From contig NZ_CP106877.1 of NCBI RefSeq assembly GCF_026547205.1, forward strand, positions 1,700,771 through 1,764,770: DNA of 64,000 nucleotides. The letters are read 5' to 3'. A program made the translations under genes and the position numbers. A model generated the notes under the pieces. The model was not told where the DNA came from. It saw only the letters and a program-made list of their open reading frames with translations, and did not search any database. The stretch comes from Fervidibacillus halotolerans. GTDB taxonomy: Bacteria > Bacillota > Bacilli > Bacillales > Caldibacillaceae. This document shows, piece by piece, positions 36,768 to 46,040 of the stretch (position 1 is the first letter of the stretch; every line of letters begins with the position of its first letter).

Positions 36768-36912
36768 TCTTTTGCCTCCTATTTCCATCATTTTTTCAAT
36801 TTTTCCAACCACTCTATGATTTGCCTTCAAAAAAAGTAATGAATCGTGTAGAATGGATGTTTCATCGTTCATTTGCCGATTCGTGTTTCTTTATTAAAAT
36901 GATCGTTTTCCT

Positions 36913-37950
36913 TCAATCCTTCTGGAAAAATTGATGAAGAAAGCGAACATCATTTGTGTAAAAATGGCGAATATCATCAATACCGTATTTCAACATGGCG
37001 ATTCGCTCAACACCAACGCCGAAAGCAAATCCACTATATTTCTCAGGATCGAAACCATTCATACGTAATACGTTCGGATGAACCATTCCAGCACCTAAAA
37101 TTTCAATCCATCCGGAACCTTTACATACATGACATCCTTTACCGCCACATATTTTACAAGATATATCCATTTCCAAAGACGGTTCTGTAAACGGAAAAAA
37201 GCTCGGTCGTAAACGTATTTGACGGTCATTGCCAAAGATTTTTTTTGCAAAATACTCCAATGTACCGTATAAATCACTCATTCGAATATTTTCATCGACG
37301 ACTAATCCCTCGATTTGCATAAATTGGTGAGAATGGGTGGCATCATCATTGTCCCTCCGAAAGGTTTTTCCAGGACAAATAATTTTAATCGGACCTTTCC
37401 CCTTCGCCTTTTCCATCGTCCGAGCTTGGACAGGGGAGGTTTGCGTCCGCATAAGAAGGTCATTCGTTATGTAAAAGCTATCTTGCATATCCCGGGCTGG
37501 ATGATCCTTCGGTATATTTAACGCTTCGAAATTATAATAGTCCGTTTCCACCTCCGGACCTTCCGCTACCGTGTAACCTAAGCCGATAAATAAATCTTCC
37601 ACTTCTTCAATAACCCTCGTCAATGGATGTCGGTTTCCTACAGTCATCTTTCGACCAGGTAATGTAACATCGATCGATTCCTCCGCTAATTTCCGCTGAA
37701 TCGCCGCTTGCTCCAATTCCTTCCATTTTTTTTCAATTTTCTCCGTTATCGTTTCCCGGACTTCATTAGCGAGGGCACCGATTTTTGGTCTTTCCTCTGG
37801 AGCGAGATTTTTCATCCCTCGTAAAATGTCTGTAATGGGCCCCTTTTTCCCAAGATACGTTATTCGAATTTGTTGGATCTCTTTTAAATCCTTTGCCCCT
37901 TCAATATGCTCTAACGCTTCTTTTCGTAATTGTTCCAAACGTTCCTTCAC
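36913..37950 (-). CDS. pheS: phenylalanyl-tRNA synthetase alpha subunit
   Basis: 345-residue catalytic subunit. An N-terminal coiled coil is followed by the class II core with motif 2 ([26 protein letters not shown]) and motif 3 ([18 protein letters not shown]). A CxxC-x4-CxxC group ([12 protein letters not shown]) may bind zinc, as in related Bacillus enzymes. The start is GTG, with AAAGGAGG upstream. It is controlled by a T-box leader. Confidence 0.97.
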   Translation of the reverse strand: MKERLEQLRKEALEHIEGAKDLKEIQQIRITYLGKKGPITDILRGMKNLAPEERPKIGALANEVRETITEKIEKKWKELEQAAIQRKLAEESIDVTLPGRKMTVGNRHPLTRVIEEVEDLFIGLGYTVAEGPEVETDYYNFEALNIPKDHPARDMQDSFYITNDLLMRTQTSPVQARTMEKAKGKGPIKIICPGKTFRRDNDDATHSHQFMQIEGLVVDENIRMSDLYGTLEYFAKKIFGNDRQIRLRPSFFPFTEPSLEMDISCKICGGKGCHVCKGSGWIEILGAGMVHPNVLRMNGFDPEKYSGFAFGVGVERIAMLKYGIDDIRHFYTNDVRFLHQFFQKD

Positions 37951-37987
37951 CTTTTTTCCTCCTTTATGTAACTAAGTGTTTCATTCC

Positions 37988-38275
37988 ATAAAAAAATCCC
38001 CATCCAAAAAGGGACGAGGATTGATTCGCGGTACCACCCTTATTGATATGCAAATATTTTACATGCATATCCACTTCATTACCGATAACGGCTTTTATGC
38101 CGCAACGCCTTTACGCCTTCATTAGAAAAAGCGGTCCCGGCGTGAGCTCATGGGGTGAAATTTCATTTAGGTTCCGCTGAAAATGCTTCCAGTCACGGCA
38201 CTTTCTCCCTGGAGCGGATACAGCTTACGCCTACCCTAAACTACCGTCCCCACTCATCGCTTCCAATTATTCAAA
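37988..38275 (-). ncRNA. T-box leader (tRNA-Phe) of pheST
   Basis: The conserved T-box AGGGTGGTACCGCG lies at 38027-38040 and the terminator hairpin ATCCTCGTCCC/GGATGGGGAT with seven T at 37990-38022. A long stem I region lies upstream (38150-38275). The segment AAATTTCACC near 38160 is a good place for the TTC specifier. Uncharged tRNA-Phe should stabilise the antiterminator and allow pheST expression. Confidence 0.95.
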
Positions 38276-38289
38276 TCTTGTTATCGTAT

Positions 38290-38318
38290 ATTATAAAGCT
38301 CTTTAAATCGAATTTCAA
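38290..38318 (-). promoter_or_regulatory. pheST promoter
   Basis: TTGAAA (38313-38318), 17-base spacer, TATAAT (38290-38295). Confidence 0.9.
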
Positions 38319-38330
38319 CGTCATTAAACG

Positions 38331-39104
38331 TTAAATTTCTTTCCCTACAACAGAATCATTTCCTCTTAAATAGTATAGTAAAATTCCCGTTGCCACCGAT
38401 ACATTCAAGGACTCACTTTTTCCAAAGATAGGGATAAAAATATTTTTCGCCGTTTGTTGAAGCAAACTTGGATGGACTCCCCTGCCTTCGTTTCCAACGA
38501 TCAAAGCAAAGGGCTTACCTGGATCTAGCGTGTACATCGATTCTCCCCCTTGTAAAGATGTACCGTATACAGGAATGGACTCGGATTGGAAGTGACTGAT
38601 CCATTCACTTAAATCACCTTGAACAATCGGTAAGTGAAAATGACTCCCTTGGGCTGCCCTTAACACTTTCGGATTATACAAATCAACGCTTCCCTTCCCG
38701 ATAATCACTGCATCTATACCAGATGCATCAGCAGTCCGAATCATCGTTCCTAAATTTCCCGGGTCTTGGACGGCATCAATTAAAAGAAAACGGATGCCCG
38801 AAACCTTTGTATCGATCTTTTTTTTACAGACGGCAAAAATCCCTTGGGTCGTTTCCGTTTCGGATAGTATTTTCCCGATAGGATCAGAAATCATTTGAAT
38901 TCCAACGGACCCGAATGATGTTTCGGTATATTTGGTCATTGATGTTTCCGTAATGATCAGTTCCTCAACAGCCCCGGCTAATAACGCTTCCTGAACAAGA
39001 TGATCCCCTTCAACTAAATAACGATTGGCCTGATCCCGGCCCTTTTTCGTTAACAATTTTTTCCATTGTTTTACTTTTTCATTTTTTGGCGATTGAATCA
39101 GCAT
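38331..39104 (-). CDS. SpoU-family RNA 2'-O-methyltransferase (YsgA-like)
   Basis: 257-residue SPOUT enzyme. An N-terminal L30e-like substrate-binding domain (SPKNEKVKQWKKLLTKKGR ... RYLVEGDHLVQEAL) precedes the catalytic knot with motif 1 LIDAVQDPGNLGTMIRTADASG, motif 2 FALIVGNEGRGV and motif 3 ESLNVSVATGILLYYL. Methylates rRNA or tRNA; the target is unknown. The ATG at 39104 has AAAGGAAG upstream. It lies between sspI and pheS, as ysgA does. Confidence 0.92.
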   Translation of the reverse strand: MLIQSPKNEKVKQWKKLLTKKGRDQANRYLVEGDHLVQEALLAGAVEELIITETSMTKYTETSFGSVGIQMISDPIGKILSETETTQGIFAVCKKKIDTKVSGIRFLLIDAVQDPGNLGTMIRTADASGIDAVIIGKGSVDLYNPKVLRAAQGSHFHLPIVQGDLSEWISHFQSESIPVYGTSLQGGESMYTLDPGKPFALIVGNEGRGVHPSLLQQTAKNIFIPIFGKSESLNVSVATGILLYYLRGNDSVVGKEI

Positions 39105-39227
39105 TTTATTCTTCCTTTGCTTTAAAATCATCAAATTGAATCGTCACCATTATACTCGATTCTTTATACATATTTCACATTCAATTGTACCAAAATACCA
39201 TTGATTAATAAAAAGGAGGTTCAATTC

Positions 39228-39443
39228 ATGGATATCAATTTAAGAAACGCCGTCATTCAAAACGTCCAACAAAATACGTTGGAACAATTGGAGGAAACGA
39301 TTATCGATGCCATTGAAGTGGGAGAGGAAAAAATGTTACCCGGGTTGGGGGTTTTATTTGAAATCATTTGGAAAAATGCCGATGAAAACGAGCAGAAAAT
39401 GATGTTAGAAACGTTGGAAGAAGGATTGAAAAACAGAAGGTAA
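39228..39443 (+). CDS. sspI: small acid-soluble spore protein SspI
   Basis: 71-residue minor spore protein, the same length as B. subtilis SspI. The sequence [13 protein letters not shown], then [20 protein letters not shown] and [10 protein letters not shown], is diagnostic. The ATG at 39228 has AAAAAGGAGG. It is expected to be forespore-specific under sigma-G; no convincing sigma-G promoter was resolved in the 95 bases between ysgA and sspI. Confidence 0.95.
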   Translation: MDINLRNAVIQNVQQNTLEQLEETIIDAIEVGEEKMLPGLGVLFEIIWKNADENEQKMMLETLEEGLKNRR

Positions 39444-39550
39444 CATCTACGTCGCTTCAAAGTCAAATATTTTTTACAAATCTCCAATATTTGTTCCATC
39501 AATTTTTACTGTTTTTGTCGTACACTATAGGACGATTGTTTTGATTAAAA

Positions 39551-39590
39551 AGGAAAGGGGCCGCACAATTGGACAGCCCCCCGTTTTTTT
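39551..39590. terminator. bidirectional terminator between sspI and the M42 gene
   Basis: GGGGC (39557-39561) pairs with GCCCC (39576-39580). T-runs flank both sides (TTTTTTT on plus, TTTCCTTTTT on minus). It resembles the right end of the 18280-18470 element. Confidence 0.7.
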
Positions 39591-40677
39591 AATCGAAGAT
39601 AATTTTATTGACCGTATCCGAATCGAGTCGTTTAATAAGTTCCGTTAAAAGTTTAACCGTATTTTCATAATCATCCCGATGTAAAATTCCCGCATTGGAA
39701 TGAATGTATCGGGTTGGAATCGTAATGGCAATCGCAGGAACACCGGTCTTCGTTAAATGGATCGATCCAGCATCAGTACCGCCCCCTGGAATCGATTCGT
39801 ATTGATAAGGAATGTTCAATTGTTCCGCAACTTGAACAACGAAATCCCGTAACCCTTTATGGGAGACCATAGAAGCATCATAGACGACGATTTGCGGTCC
39901 CTTTCCGAGTTTTCCTTGTGCTTCCTTTTCCGTAATTCCAGGCGTATCCCCGGCAATTCCAACATCGACAGCAAATCCGATATCCGGTTCTATTTGGAAA
40001 CTCGCTGTTTTTGCACCACGTAGACCGACTTCTTCTTGAACAGCCCCGACTCCGTAAACGATGTTCGGATGGTTTTCCTTATGTAGTTTTTTCATAACAT
40101 CGATCGCTACGGCACAGCCAATCCGATTGTCCCATGCTTTTGCTAATAAATGTTTTTCGTTTTTCATCACGGTAAATTCGAAATATGGTACGATCATATC
40201 TCCCGGTCGAACGCCCCAAGACAATACTTCCTCCTTATCCGATGCACCGATATCAATGAACATATTTTTAATATCCGCAGGTTTTTTCCGTGCTTCAGGA
40301 GGCAAAATATGCGGTGGTTTTGAACCGATCACACCAGTGATGGATTCACCCTTTGAAGTGACGACCGTTACCCGCTGATTTAGCATTACTTGACTCCACC
40401 AGCCTCCGACAGTTTGAAAGCGGAGAAATCCTTTATCATCGATTTGGGTAACCATAAAACCGACTTCATCTAAGTGACCGGCAATCATAATTTTTGGACC
40501 GTTTTTTAAACCGACCTTTTTCCCGATTAAACTACCGAGCCCATCGGTGGTCAATTCATCCACATACGGTTCCATATAAGATTTCATTACATTCCGCGCT
40601 TCTCTTTCATTTCCTGGGATTCCTTTTGCATCTGTTAACTGTTTCAACATCGTTAACGTATCATCCAACTTTACCAA
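39589..40677 (-). CDS. M42-family metallo-aminopeptidase (YsdC-like)
   Basis: 362-residue glutamyl/deblocking aminopeptidase-type enzyme that forms large cytosolic assemblies in relatives. Metal-binding residues are visible as [11 protein letters not shown] (His68), [19 protein letters not shown] (catalytic Glu), [11 protein letters not shown] and RYIHSNAG. The start is TTG, with a GGAGG site. It lies between sspI and ysdB, corresponding to ysdC in B. subtilis, but here an exporter operon is inserted next to it. Confidence 0.92.
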   Translation of the reverse strand: MVKLDDTLTMLKQLTDAKGIPGNEREARNVMKSYMEPYVDELTTDGLGSLIGKKVGLKNGPKIMIAGHLDEVGFMVTQIDDKGFLRFQTVGGWWSQVMLNQRVTVVTSKGESITGVIGSKPPHILPPEARKKPADIKNMFIDIGASDKEEVLSWGVRPGDMIVPYFEFTVMKNEKHLLAKAWDNRIGCAVAIDVMKKLHKENHPNIVYGVGAVQEEVGLRGAKTASFQIEPDIGFAVDVGIAGDTPGITEKEAQGKLGKGPQIVVYDASMVSHKGLRDFVVQVAEQLNIPYQYESIPGGGTDAGSIHLTKTGVPAIAITIPTRYIHSNAGILHRDDYENTVKLLTELIKRLDSDTVNKIIFD

Positions 40678-40791
40678 GACACTAACCTCCTATACATCAA
40701 ATGATATACATAATTATACTCGAAACTTCTTCAATATGCGAAAAATATTTTTGTTCTCGAAATATTTTTTTAATCCTAAACGGAAAATCCA

Positions 40792-40820
40792 TTGACTTTT
40801 TCACTTCACTCATTTAATAT
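40792..40820 (+). promoter_or_regulatory. promoter of the MarR-ABC exporter operon
   Basis: TTGACT (40792-40797), 17-base spacer, TAATAT (40815-40820). Confidence 0.85.
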
Positions 40821-40822
40821 TT

Positions 40823-40856
40823 AAACAGTTTAATAATTAATATATTAAATTAGTTT
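40823..40856. promoter_or_regulatory. candidate MarR operator (AT-rich inverted repeat)
   Basis: TTTAATA and TATTAAA form an inverted repeat around a short centre, extended outward by AAAC/GTTT. It lies directly after the -10 of the promoter and just before the marR ribosome binding site, the typical place for autoregulation. Confidence 0.55.
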
Positions 40857-40866
40857 GGAGGAAAAA

Positions 40867-41289
40867 ATGAATACGTATATCGATCGAATTCATAAAGCGA
40901 TGCACCAACTTCGAAAATATATCGATTCCGAACTGCAAAATCGGCCGATTACCCATCATCAATTTTTTATCCTTTCAACGATTTCCCGGGAAGGAGCTTG
41001 TAAACTTTCCTATTTAGCTGAAAAAATGGGCGTCACACCAAGTGCCATTACGGTGATGATCGATCGACTTGAAAAATTACATTATTTGGAACGCATCCAC
41101 GATCCGAATGATCGGAGGGTGATTCTCGTTAAATTAACTGAATATGGCGAGAAAACGTTGCAACATTCAAGGAAGGAGAGAGATGAAATTGTAAAAAGAA
41201 AGATTTCTCATCTCAATGAAGAAGAAATCAAACGATTAGCAGAGTTGGTTGAAAAAGTAGCCTATTCAACAACTGATCAAGATAATTGA
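40867..41289 (+). CDS. MarR-family regulator of the ABC exporter
   Basis: 140-residue winged-helix regulator. HTH helices: HHQFFILSTISREGACKLSYLAEKMGVTPSAITVMIDRLEKLHYL; wing: DPNDRRVILVKLTEYG with the conserved DxRR. The ATG at 40867 follows GGAGG; the TTG twelve bases up is part of that site. It is 9 bases upstream of the first ABC gene and is likely an autorepressor of the operon that responds to toxic compounds, as MarR proteins next to exporters commonly do. Confidence 0.9.
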   Translation: MNTYIDRIHKAMHQLRKYIDSELQNRPITHHQFFILSTISREGACKLSYLAEKMGVTPSAITVMIDRLEKLHYLERIHDPNDRRVILVKLTEYGEKTLQHSRKERDEIVKRKISHLNEEEIKRLAELVEKVAYSTTDQDN

Positions 41290-41298
41290 GGTGATTTC

Positions 41299-43035
41299 AT
41301 GAGAAAAATGGCTGTTTTTATCAAACCTTACAAGTTTTCCGTAATACTCGTAATCTTGTTCGTATTTTTACAATCCTTATCAGAATTATTTTTGCCTACC
41401 CTTATGTCAGATATTATCGACAAAGGTGTAGTTAATGGAGATATCCCGTATATTTGGAAAATTGGGGGAGTCATGGTCCTTGTGGCTGCATTGGGTATGG
41501 CCTGTGCCATTTTTGCCAGTTACCATGCATCAAAGACTGCCGCAGGTTTCGGTAGGGATGTTCGAGAAAAATTATTCACCCATGTTGAAAACTTTTCCCA
41601 AAAGGAAATCGATCAACTCGGAACCGCTTCTTTAATTACTCGTACGACAAACGATGTAACACAAGTTCAAAATGTATTGATTAACTTTTTACGCATATTG
41701 GTGAGGGCACCGCTTATGGCCATCGGTGGCATCATTATGGCTTTAACTCAAGATGTAAAGTTATCACTAATTTTCCTTTTTACTTTACCCATATTAGCAG
41801 GAACAATTTTCTTTATCGCCAGAAAAGGAATACCTCTTTTCAAAGAAATTCAGAAAAAAATTGATCGACTAAATAAAATTGTACGAGAAAAATTAATCGG
41901 TGTACGGGTCATTCGAGCCTTTAATAAAGAAGAGCGGGAAGAACGACGATTTGACGAAGCAAATGCTGATTTAACAAAAACGACCTTAAAAGTGAACATT
42001 ATTATGGCTTCCATGATGCCCGCCATGATGCTCATTCTAAACCTATCCACAGTAGCGATCGTTTGGTTCGGTGCCGTTCGAATTGATCAAGGAAATATGG
42101 CCGTTGGGGATTTGATGGCCTTTATTCAATATGCGATGCAAATTATGTTTTCATTAATTATGGTTTCCATGGTATTTATTATGATTCCACGGGCACAAGT
42201 ATCCATCGACCGAATCAACGAAGTACTAGATACGAAACCATCGATAAAAAGTGGAAACAATAAAAACAATAAAAAAACGGAGTTCAATGAAAAAGGATAC
42301 ATTGAATTTCAAAATGTTTCTTTCCATTACCCAGGTGCGGAAAAACCTGCCTTATCAAATATTTCTTTTAGTGCCGGACCGGGCGAAGTAACGGCCATTA
42401 TCGGAGGGACAGGATCAGGAAAATCGAGCCTCATTCATTTAATTCCTCGATTTTACGATGTAACAGATGGATCGATTAAAGTCGATGGAAAGGATATTCG
42501 TGAGTTTCCATTAGATCAATTGAGGGAAAAAATCGGTTTCGTACCGCAAAAATCCGTATTATTTTCTGGTTCAATCGCTGACAATATCCGTTACGGAAAA
42601 GAGGACGCGACGGATGAAGAGGTAAAACGGGCAGCGGAAACGGCCCAGGCGCTAGAATTTATCGATCATATGAAAAACGGATTCGATACAGTCATCTCCC
42701 AAGGTGGAACGAACATTTCAGGGGGGCAAAAACAACGAATTTCCATCGCAAGAGCTCTCGTTCGAAAACCGGAAATCTATCTGTTTGATGACAGTTTTTC
42801 CGCCCTTGACTTTAAAACAGATGCTCGGTTGAGGGAAGCGTTGAAAATGGAAACAGTCAACTCCACCGTCATTATCGTGGCCCAAAGGGTGAGTACCGTA
42901 ATGGATGCGGATCGAATTATCGTCCTAAACGAAGGAAAGATTGTCGGAATCGGTACCCACAAACAATTGTTGAAATCTTGTTCCGTTTACAAAGAAATTG
43001 TATCCTCGCAATTTTCAAAGGAGGAGATCGCATGA
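41299..43035 (+). CDS. ABC exporter half-transporter with degenerate ATPase site (BmrC/YheI-like)
   Basis: 578-residue type IV ABC exporter subunit: six membrane segments (about residues 12-300), then a nucleotide-binding domain with Walker A IGGTGSGKS (368-376), signature SGGQ (474-477) and Walker B IYLFDD. The catalytic glutamate is replaced by Asp498 and the H-loop histidine by Gln529 (VAQR), so one of the two ATP sites in the pair is expected to be non-hydrolytic. The stop overlaps the next gene by four bases. Function as half of a multidrug exporter is inferred from family resemblance. Confidence 0.92.
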   Translation: MRKMAVFIKPYKFSVILVILFVFLQSLSELFLPTLMSDIIDKGVVNGDIPYIWKIGGVMVLVAALGMACAIFASYHASKTAAGFGRDVREKLFTHVENFSQKEIDQLGTASLITRTTNDVTQVQNVLINFLRILVRAPLMAIGGIIMALTQDVKLSLIFLFTLPILAGTIFFIARKGIPLFKEIQKKIDRLNKIVREKLIGVRVIRAFNKEEREERRFDEANADLTKTTLKVNIIMASMMPAMMLILNLSTVAIVWFGAVRIDQGNMAVGDLMAFIQYAMQIMFSLIMVSMVFIMIPRAQVSIDRINEVLDTKPSIKSGNNKNNKKTEFNEKGYIEFQNVSFHYPGAEKPALSNISFSAGPGEVTAIIGGTGSGKSSLIHLIPRFYDVTDGSIKVDGKDIREFPLDQLREKIGFVPQKSVLFSGSIADNIRYGKEDATDEEVKRAAETAQALEFIDHMKNGFDTVISQGGTNISGGQKQRISIARALVRKPEIYLFDDSFSALDFKTDARLREALKMETVNSTVIIVAQRVSTVMDADRIIVLNEGKIVGIGTHKQLLKSCSVYKEIVSSQFSKEEIA

Positions 43036-44894
43036 ATAAACAGGACAGATCCGTTGGACCGATGCATCGAGGACCCGGTCCCACGTTTGGAAGGATGAAC
43101 GATAAACCGAAAAATTTCAAAGGTACATTTAAACGACTCCTCTCCTACTTAAGCTCAAGTAAATATCGATTAATTTTTGTATTTTTTACAGCCATTTTAA
43201 GTACGGTCTTTTCCATCGTAAGCCCAAAATACTTAGGAAAAGCAACGACGAAAATTTTCGAAGGTTTAATGGCAAAAATGCAAAATGTTCCAGGTGCGGC
43301 GATCGATTTCGGTTATATTGCCAACATATTGCTCCTTATTATCGGGCTTTATTTATTTAGCTCATTATTTACGTATATCCAACAATGGATCATGGCTGGT
43401 GTCACGCAAAAAACGGTTTATCAGCTGCGAAAAGAAGTGGATGAGAAACTTTCCCGACTTCCGTTGAAATATTATGATTCGAGAACCCACGGAGAAATTT
43501 TAAGTCGAGTTGTCAATGATGTAGATAATATTAGCAATACGTTACAACAAAGTTTAACCCAGTTAATTACTTCCCTCGTTACACTTGTCGGTGTGATTGT
43601 GATGATGATCACCATAAATATTCCAATGACGTTGATCGTCGTTCTGACATTGCCTTTAAGCTTTGTAATTACGCGGATGATCATTTCTAAATCTCAAAAC
43701 TACTTCGCCGGCCAACAAAAAGCACTCGGTGAATTAAACGGACATGTGGAGGAAATGTTTACAGGGCATCAAATTGTAAAAGCCTATGGAAAAGAGGAGA
43801 ATTCGATTAGACAATTCAATCGAATCAATGCTGACCTTTATGACTCTGGTCGAAAGGCTCAGTTCATATCAGGGATTATTATGCCGCTAATGATGTTTGT
43901 GAACAATATCGGATACGTACTCGTTTCCGTCGTCGGAGGTATTTTCGTTACAAAACGGGCGATCGCCGTCGGAGATGTTCAAGCCTTTATCCAATATGCG
44001 AGGCAATTCTCCCAACCGATTACCCAAGCTTCGAATATCGCCAATATCATCCAATCGGCCATCGCTTCAGCTGAACGGATTTTCCAAGTGTTGGATGAAG
44101 CGGAAGAAATCCAAGATGAGGAAAAAGCGACGGTGAACGATATTCAAGAAAAAATCCGTTTTGAACACGTCCATTTCCGATATAAGGAAAACGAACCGTT
44201 AATTGAGGATTTGAACATCGAAGTTAAAAAAGGACAAACTGTCGCCATCGTAGGACCAACCGGAGCGGGAAAAACGACATTAGTAAATTTACTCATGCGG
44301 TTTTATGATGTCCAAAAGGGAAGGATTACCATTGACGGAATCGATCTTCGGGATTTGAACAGACAGAACTTACGTAGCCTATTCGGAATGGTGTTACAAG
44401 ATACATGGCTATTTAACGGGACAATTAAGGAAAATATCGCTTACGGACGGGACGGAGCAACGGATGAAGAAATTATTCGTGCCGCTAAAGCTGCAAGGGC
44501 TGATCATTTTATCCGAACCCTTCCGGACGGATATGAAACGGTGTTAAATGAAGAGGCTTCGAATATTTCCCAAGGACAAAAGCAATTGTTGACAATTGCA
44601 CGGGCGATTTTAGCCGATCCGAAAATTCTTATTTTGGATGAGGCTACAAGTAGCGTTGATACTCGAACGGAGCTCGTCATTCAAAGGGCGATGGATGAAT
44701 TGATGAAAGGTCGCACAAGTTTTGTCATTGCCCATCGGCTTTCGACGATTCAAAAGGCCGATCTTATTCTCGTAATGAACCATGGGGAGGTCATCGAACA
44801 AGGAACCCATGAAGAACTTCTTAAGGAAAATGGATTTTATGCTGATTTGTATAATAGTCAGTTTAACAGTTCTTTGCGAAAAAAAATCGGATAA
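43032..44894 (+). CDS. ABC exporter half-transporter with canonical catalytic residues (BmrD/YheH-like)
   Basis: 620-residue partner subunit. A 35-residue G/P/M-rich N-terminal extension precedes six membrane segments (about 45-345) and the nucleotide-binding domain: Walker A VGPTGAGKT (407-415), signature SQGQ (513-516, unlike the usual SGGQ), Walker B LILDE (Glu537) and His568. The intact Glu and His complement the degenerate partner; the altered signature contributes to the same weak site. This is the hallmark of asymmetric heterodimeric exporters such as BmrCD, TM287/288 and LmrCD. The ATG at 43032 follows GGAGGAG and overlaps the upstream stop (ATGA). Confidence 0.93.
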   Translation: MNKQDRSVGPMHRGPGPTFGRMNDKPKNFKGTFKRLLSYLSSSKYRLIFVFFTAILSTVFSIVSPKYLGKATTKIFEGLMAKMQNVPGAAIDFGYIANILLLIIGLYLFSSLFTYIQQWIMAGVTQKTVYQLRKEVDEKLSRLPLKYYDSRTHGEILSRVVNDVDNISNTLQQSLTQLITSLVTLVGVIVMMITINIPMTLIVVLTLPLSFVITRMIISKSQNYFAGQQKALGELNGHVEEMFTGHQIVKAYGKEENSIRQFNRINADLYDSGRKAQFISGIIMPLMMFVNNIGYVLVSVVGGIFVTKRAIAVGDVQAFIQYARQFSQPITQASNIANIIQSAIASAERIFQVLDEAEEIQDEEKATVNDIQEKIRFEHVHFRYKENEPLIEDLNIEVKKGQTVAIVGPTGAGKTTLVNLLMRFYDVQKGRITIDGIDLRDLNRQNLRSLFGMVLQDTWLFNGTIKENIAYGRDGATDEEIIRAAKAARADHFIRTLPDGYETVLNEEASNISQGQKQLLTIARAILADPKILILDEATSSVDTRTELVIQRAMDELMKGRTSFVIAHRLSTIQKADLILVMNHGEVIEQGTHEELLKENGFYADLYNSQFNSSLRKKIG

Positions 44895-44896
44895 AA

Positions 44897-44949
44897 ATAA
44901 GCGGAAAAAAGGACGATTCAAATGTGTAGACGACCTTTTTCCGCTTTTT
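44897..44949 (+). terminator. terminator of the exporter operon
   Basis: AGCGGAAAAAAGG and CCTTTTTCCGCT form a 12-13 base stem followed by a T-run. It may also serve the convergent dUTPase gene. Confidence 0.9.
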
Positions 44950-44962
44950 TATACCGATTTCG

Positions 44963-45454
44963 TTAATATCCCTTATCTTGGCGTAGGTGGTTCAATTCGT
45001 TCTTTTGCACATATCCATCATACATATCTTCCCCCGTAAATCCGAGGAGATGACCTAGTTTTATATACGATTGGATCAACGAAAAATACGCTTCTTTATT
45101 TTTTAATGTCTTCAACCGATGAATCTGATCAAATACGTTTAAAAAGGCTGCTGTTGCATCAGGCGTTTCCGTCTCCGTTGAAATTGAATACGGCTCATTA
45201 TCGAATCCTAACTCAATGCCTAATGATAAAATGAAATGGAGACCGTCGACATATTCCTCCAATATCCTTTCCTTTGAAGAAGCAGGTTTTTGGCTCCAAA
45301 ATTTAAAACATCTCGTTTCATTTGCCAACTCACCAACTTCAACGAACAATGCAAGCAGCTTTTTATCAAATAAATCTTCCCTTTCCAAACCGTGTTCCGA
45401 TTCAATACGTCGATCTAACGTCCGTTGCATGGAAAACATCGTTCTTAATTCCAT
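44963..45454 (-). CDS. all-alpha dUTP diphosphatase (dUTPase_2/MazG-like)
   Basis: 163-residue helical NTP pyrophosphatase. The metal-binding ExxE...ExxD motif is visible as LFVEVGELANETRCFKFW and ILEEYVDGLHFILSLGIELG. The trimeric beta-rich dUTPase fold is absent. Likely hydrolyses dUTP to dUMP and keeps uracil out of DNA. The ATG has an AAAGGTGG site. It is a single gene, convergent with the exporter operon. Confidence 0.87.
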   Translation of the reverse strand: MELRTMFSMQRTLDRRIESEHGLEREDLFDKKLLALFVEVGELANETRCFKFWSQKPASSKERILEEYVDGLHFILSLGIELGFDNEPYSISTETETPDATAAFLNVFDQIHRLKTLKNKEAYFSLIQSYIKLGHLLGFTGEDMYDGYVQKNELNHLRQDKGY

Positions 45455-45517
45455 TTTTTTCCACCTTTCTTTCTGCTACCCTAGCCATAAAAAAATTATA
45501 ACAAATTTTATCCATTC

Positions 45518-45544
45518 CGAAACCTTTTGTCCCCCTTTTCCGTA
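45518..45544 (+). promoter_or_regulatory. sigma-W promoter of ysdB
   Basis: CGAAACCTTTT (-35, GAAAC core at 45519-45523) and CGTAT (-10, from 45541) are 17 bases apart, matching the sigma-W consensus TGAAAC-N16/17-CGTA at all but one base. ysdB is known to be sigma-W dependent in B. subtilis. Confidence 0.85.
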
Positions 45545-45612
45545 TGAATAATATTAAGATAGATGTGAGAAAATCGACTCATTGGAAAAATATTTTTTTG
45601 GAGGGATTGGTT

Positions 45613-46020
45613 TTGGGAGCATTATTGTTCCGAATCATAATTTTTGCTTTCATCATCTTCCTACTATATACGGGAATACGCTATTTACTACATCCAAAAC
45701 GTAAATTAGAAATTGCTCACGAACAGAAGAAGTTTTATTTCCTTGACGATCCGAATAATGTACGGAAAAATTTCCTATTAACATATAAGGGAGTGTTATT
45801 TGAAGGGGAAAAATATTTAGGCACCACTTCCGATGCCTTTGACGTCGTGACCATTTTCGTCTTTCCAAAAAATGAAAATTCTTTAAAAGGGTTAACAAAG
45901 AACGATTTCAAACGAATCGAAGAACATATTTTGCAATATTATCCGAAAGCTAAAATTGATTGGAAAAGTCCGATTAAAGAATTTCTTGAAAAAGACGAAG
46001 AAATAACGAACGAACCCTAA
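45613..46020 (+). CDS. ysdB: sigma-W-controlled membrane protein YsdB
   Basis: 135-residue protein with one N-terminal membrane segment (GALLFRIIIFAFIIFLLYTG) and a basic cytosolic domain: YLLHPKRKLEIAHEQKKFYFLDD, NVRKNFLLTYKGVLFEGEKYLGTT. The start is a TTG at 45613 with GGAGGG 7 bases upstream. The in-frame ATG at 45544 overlaps the sigma-W -10 and cannot be on the transcript. Family role is envelope stress; the mechanism is unknown. Confidence 0.85.
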   Translation: MGALLFRIIIFAFIIFLLYTGIRYLLHPKRKLEIAHEQKKFYFLDDPNNVRKNFLLTYKGVLFEGEKYLGTTSDAFDVVTIFVFPKNENSLKGLTKNDFKRIEEHILQYYPKAKIDWKSPIKEFLEKDEEITNEP

Positions 46021-46040
46021 TCCATTCGTTCATTCCACAA

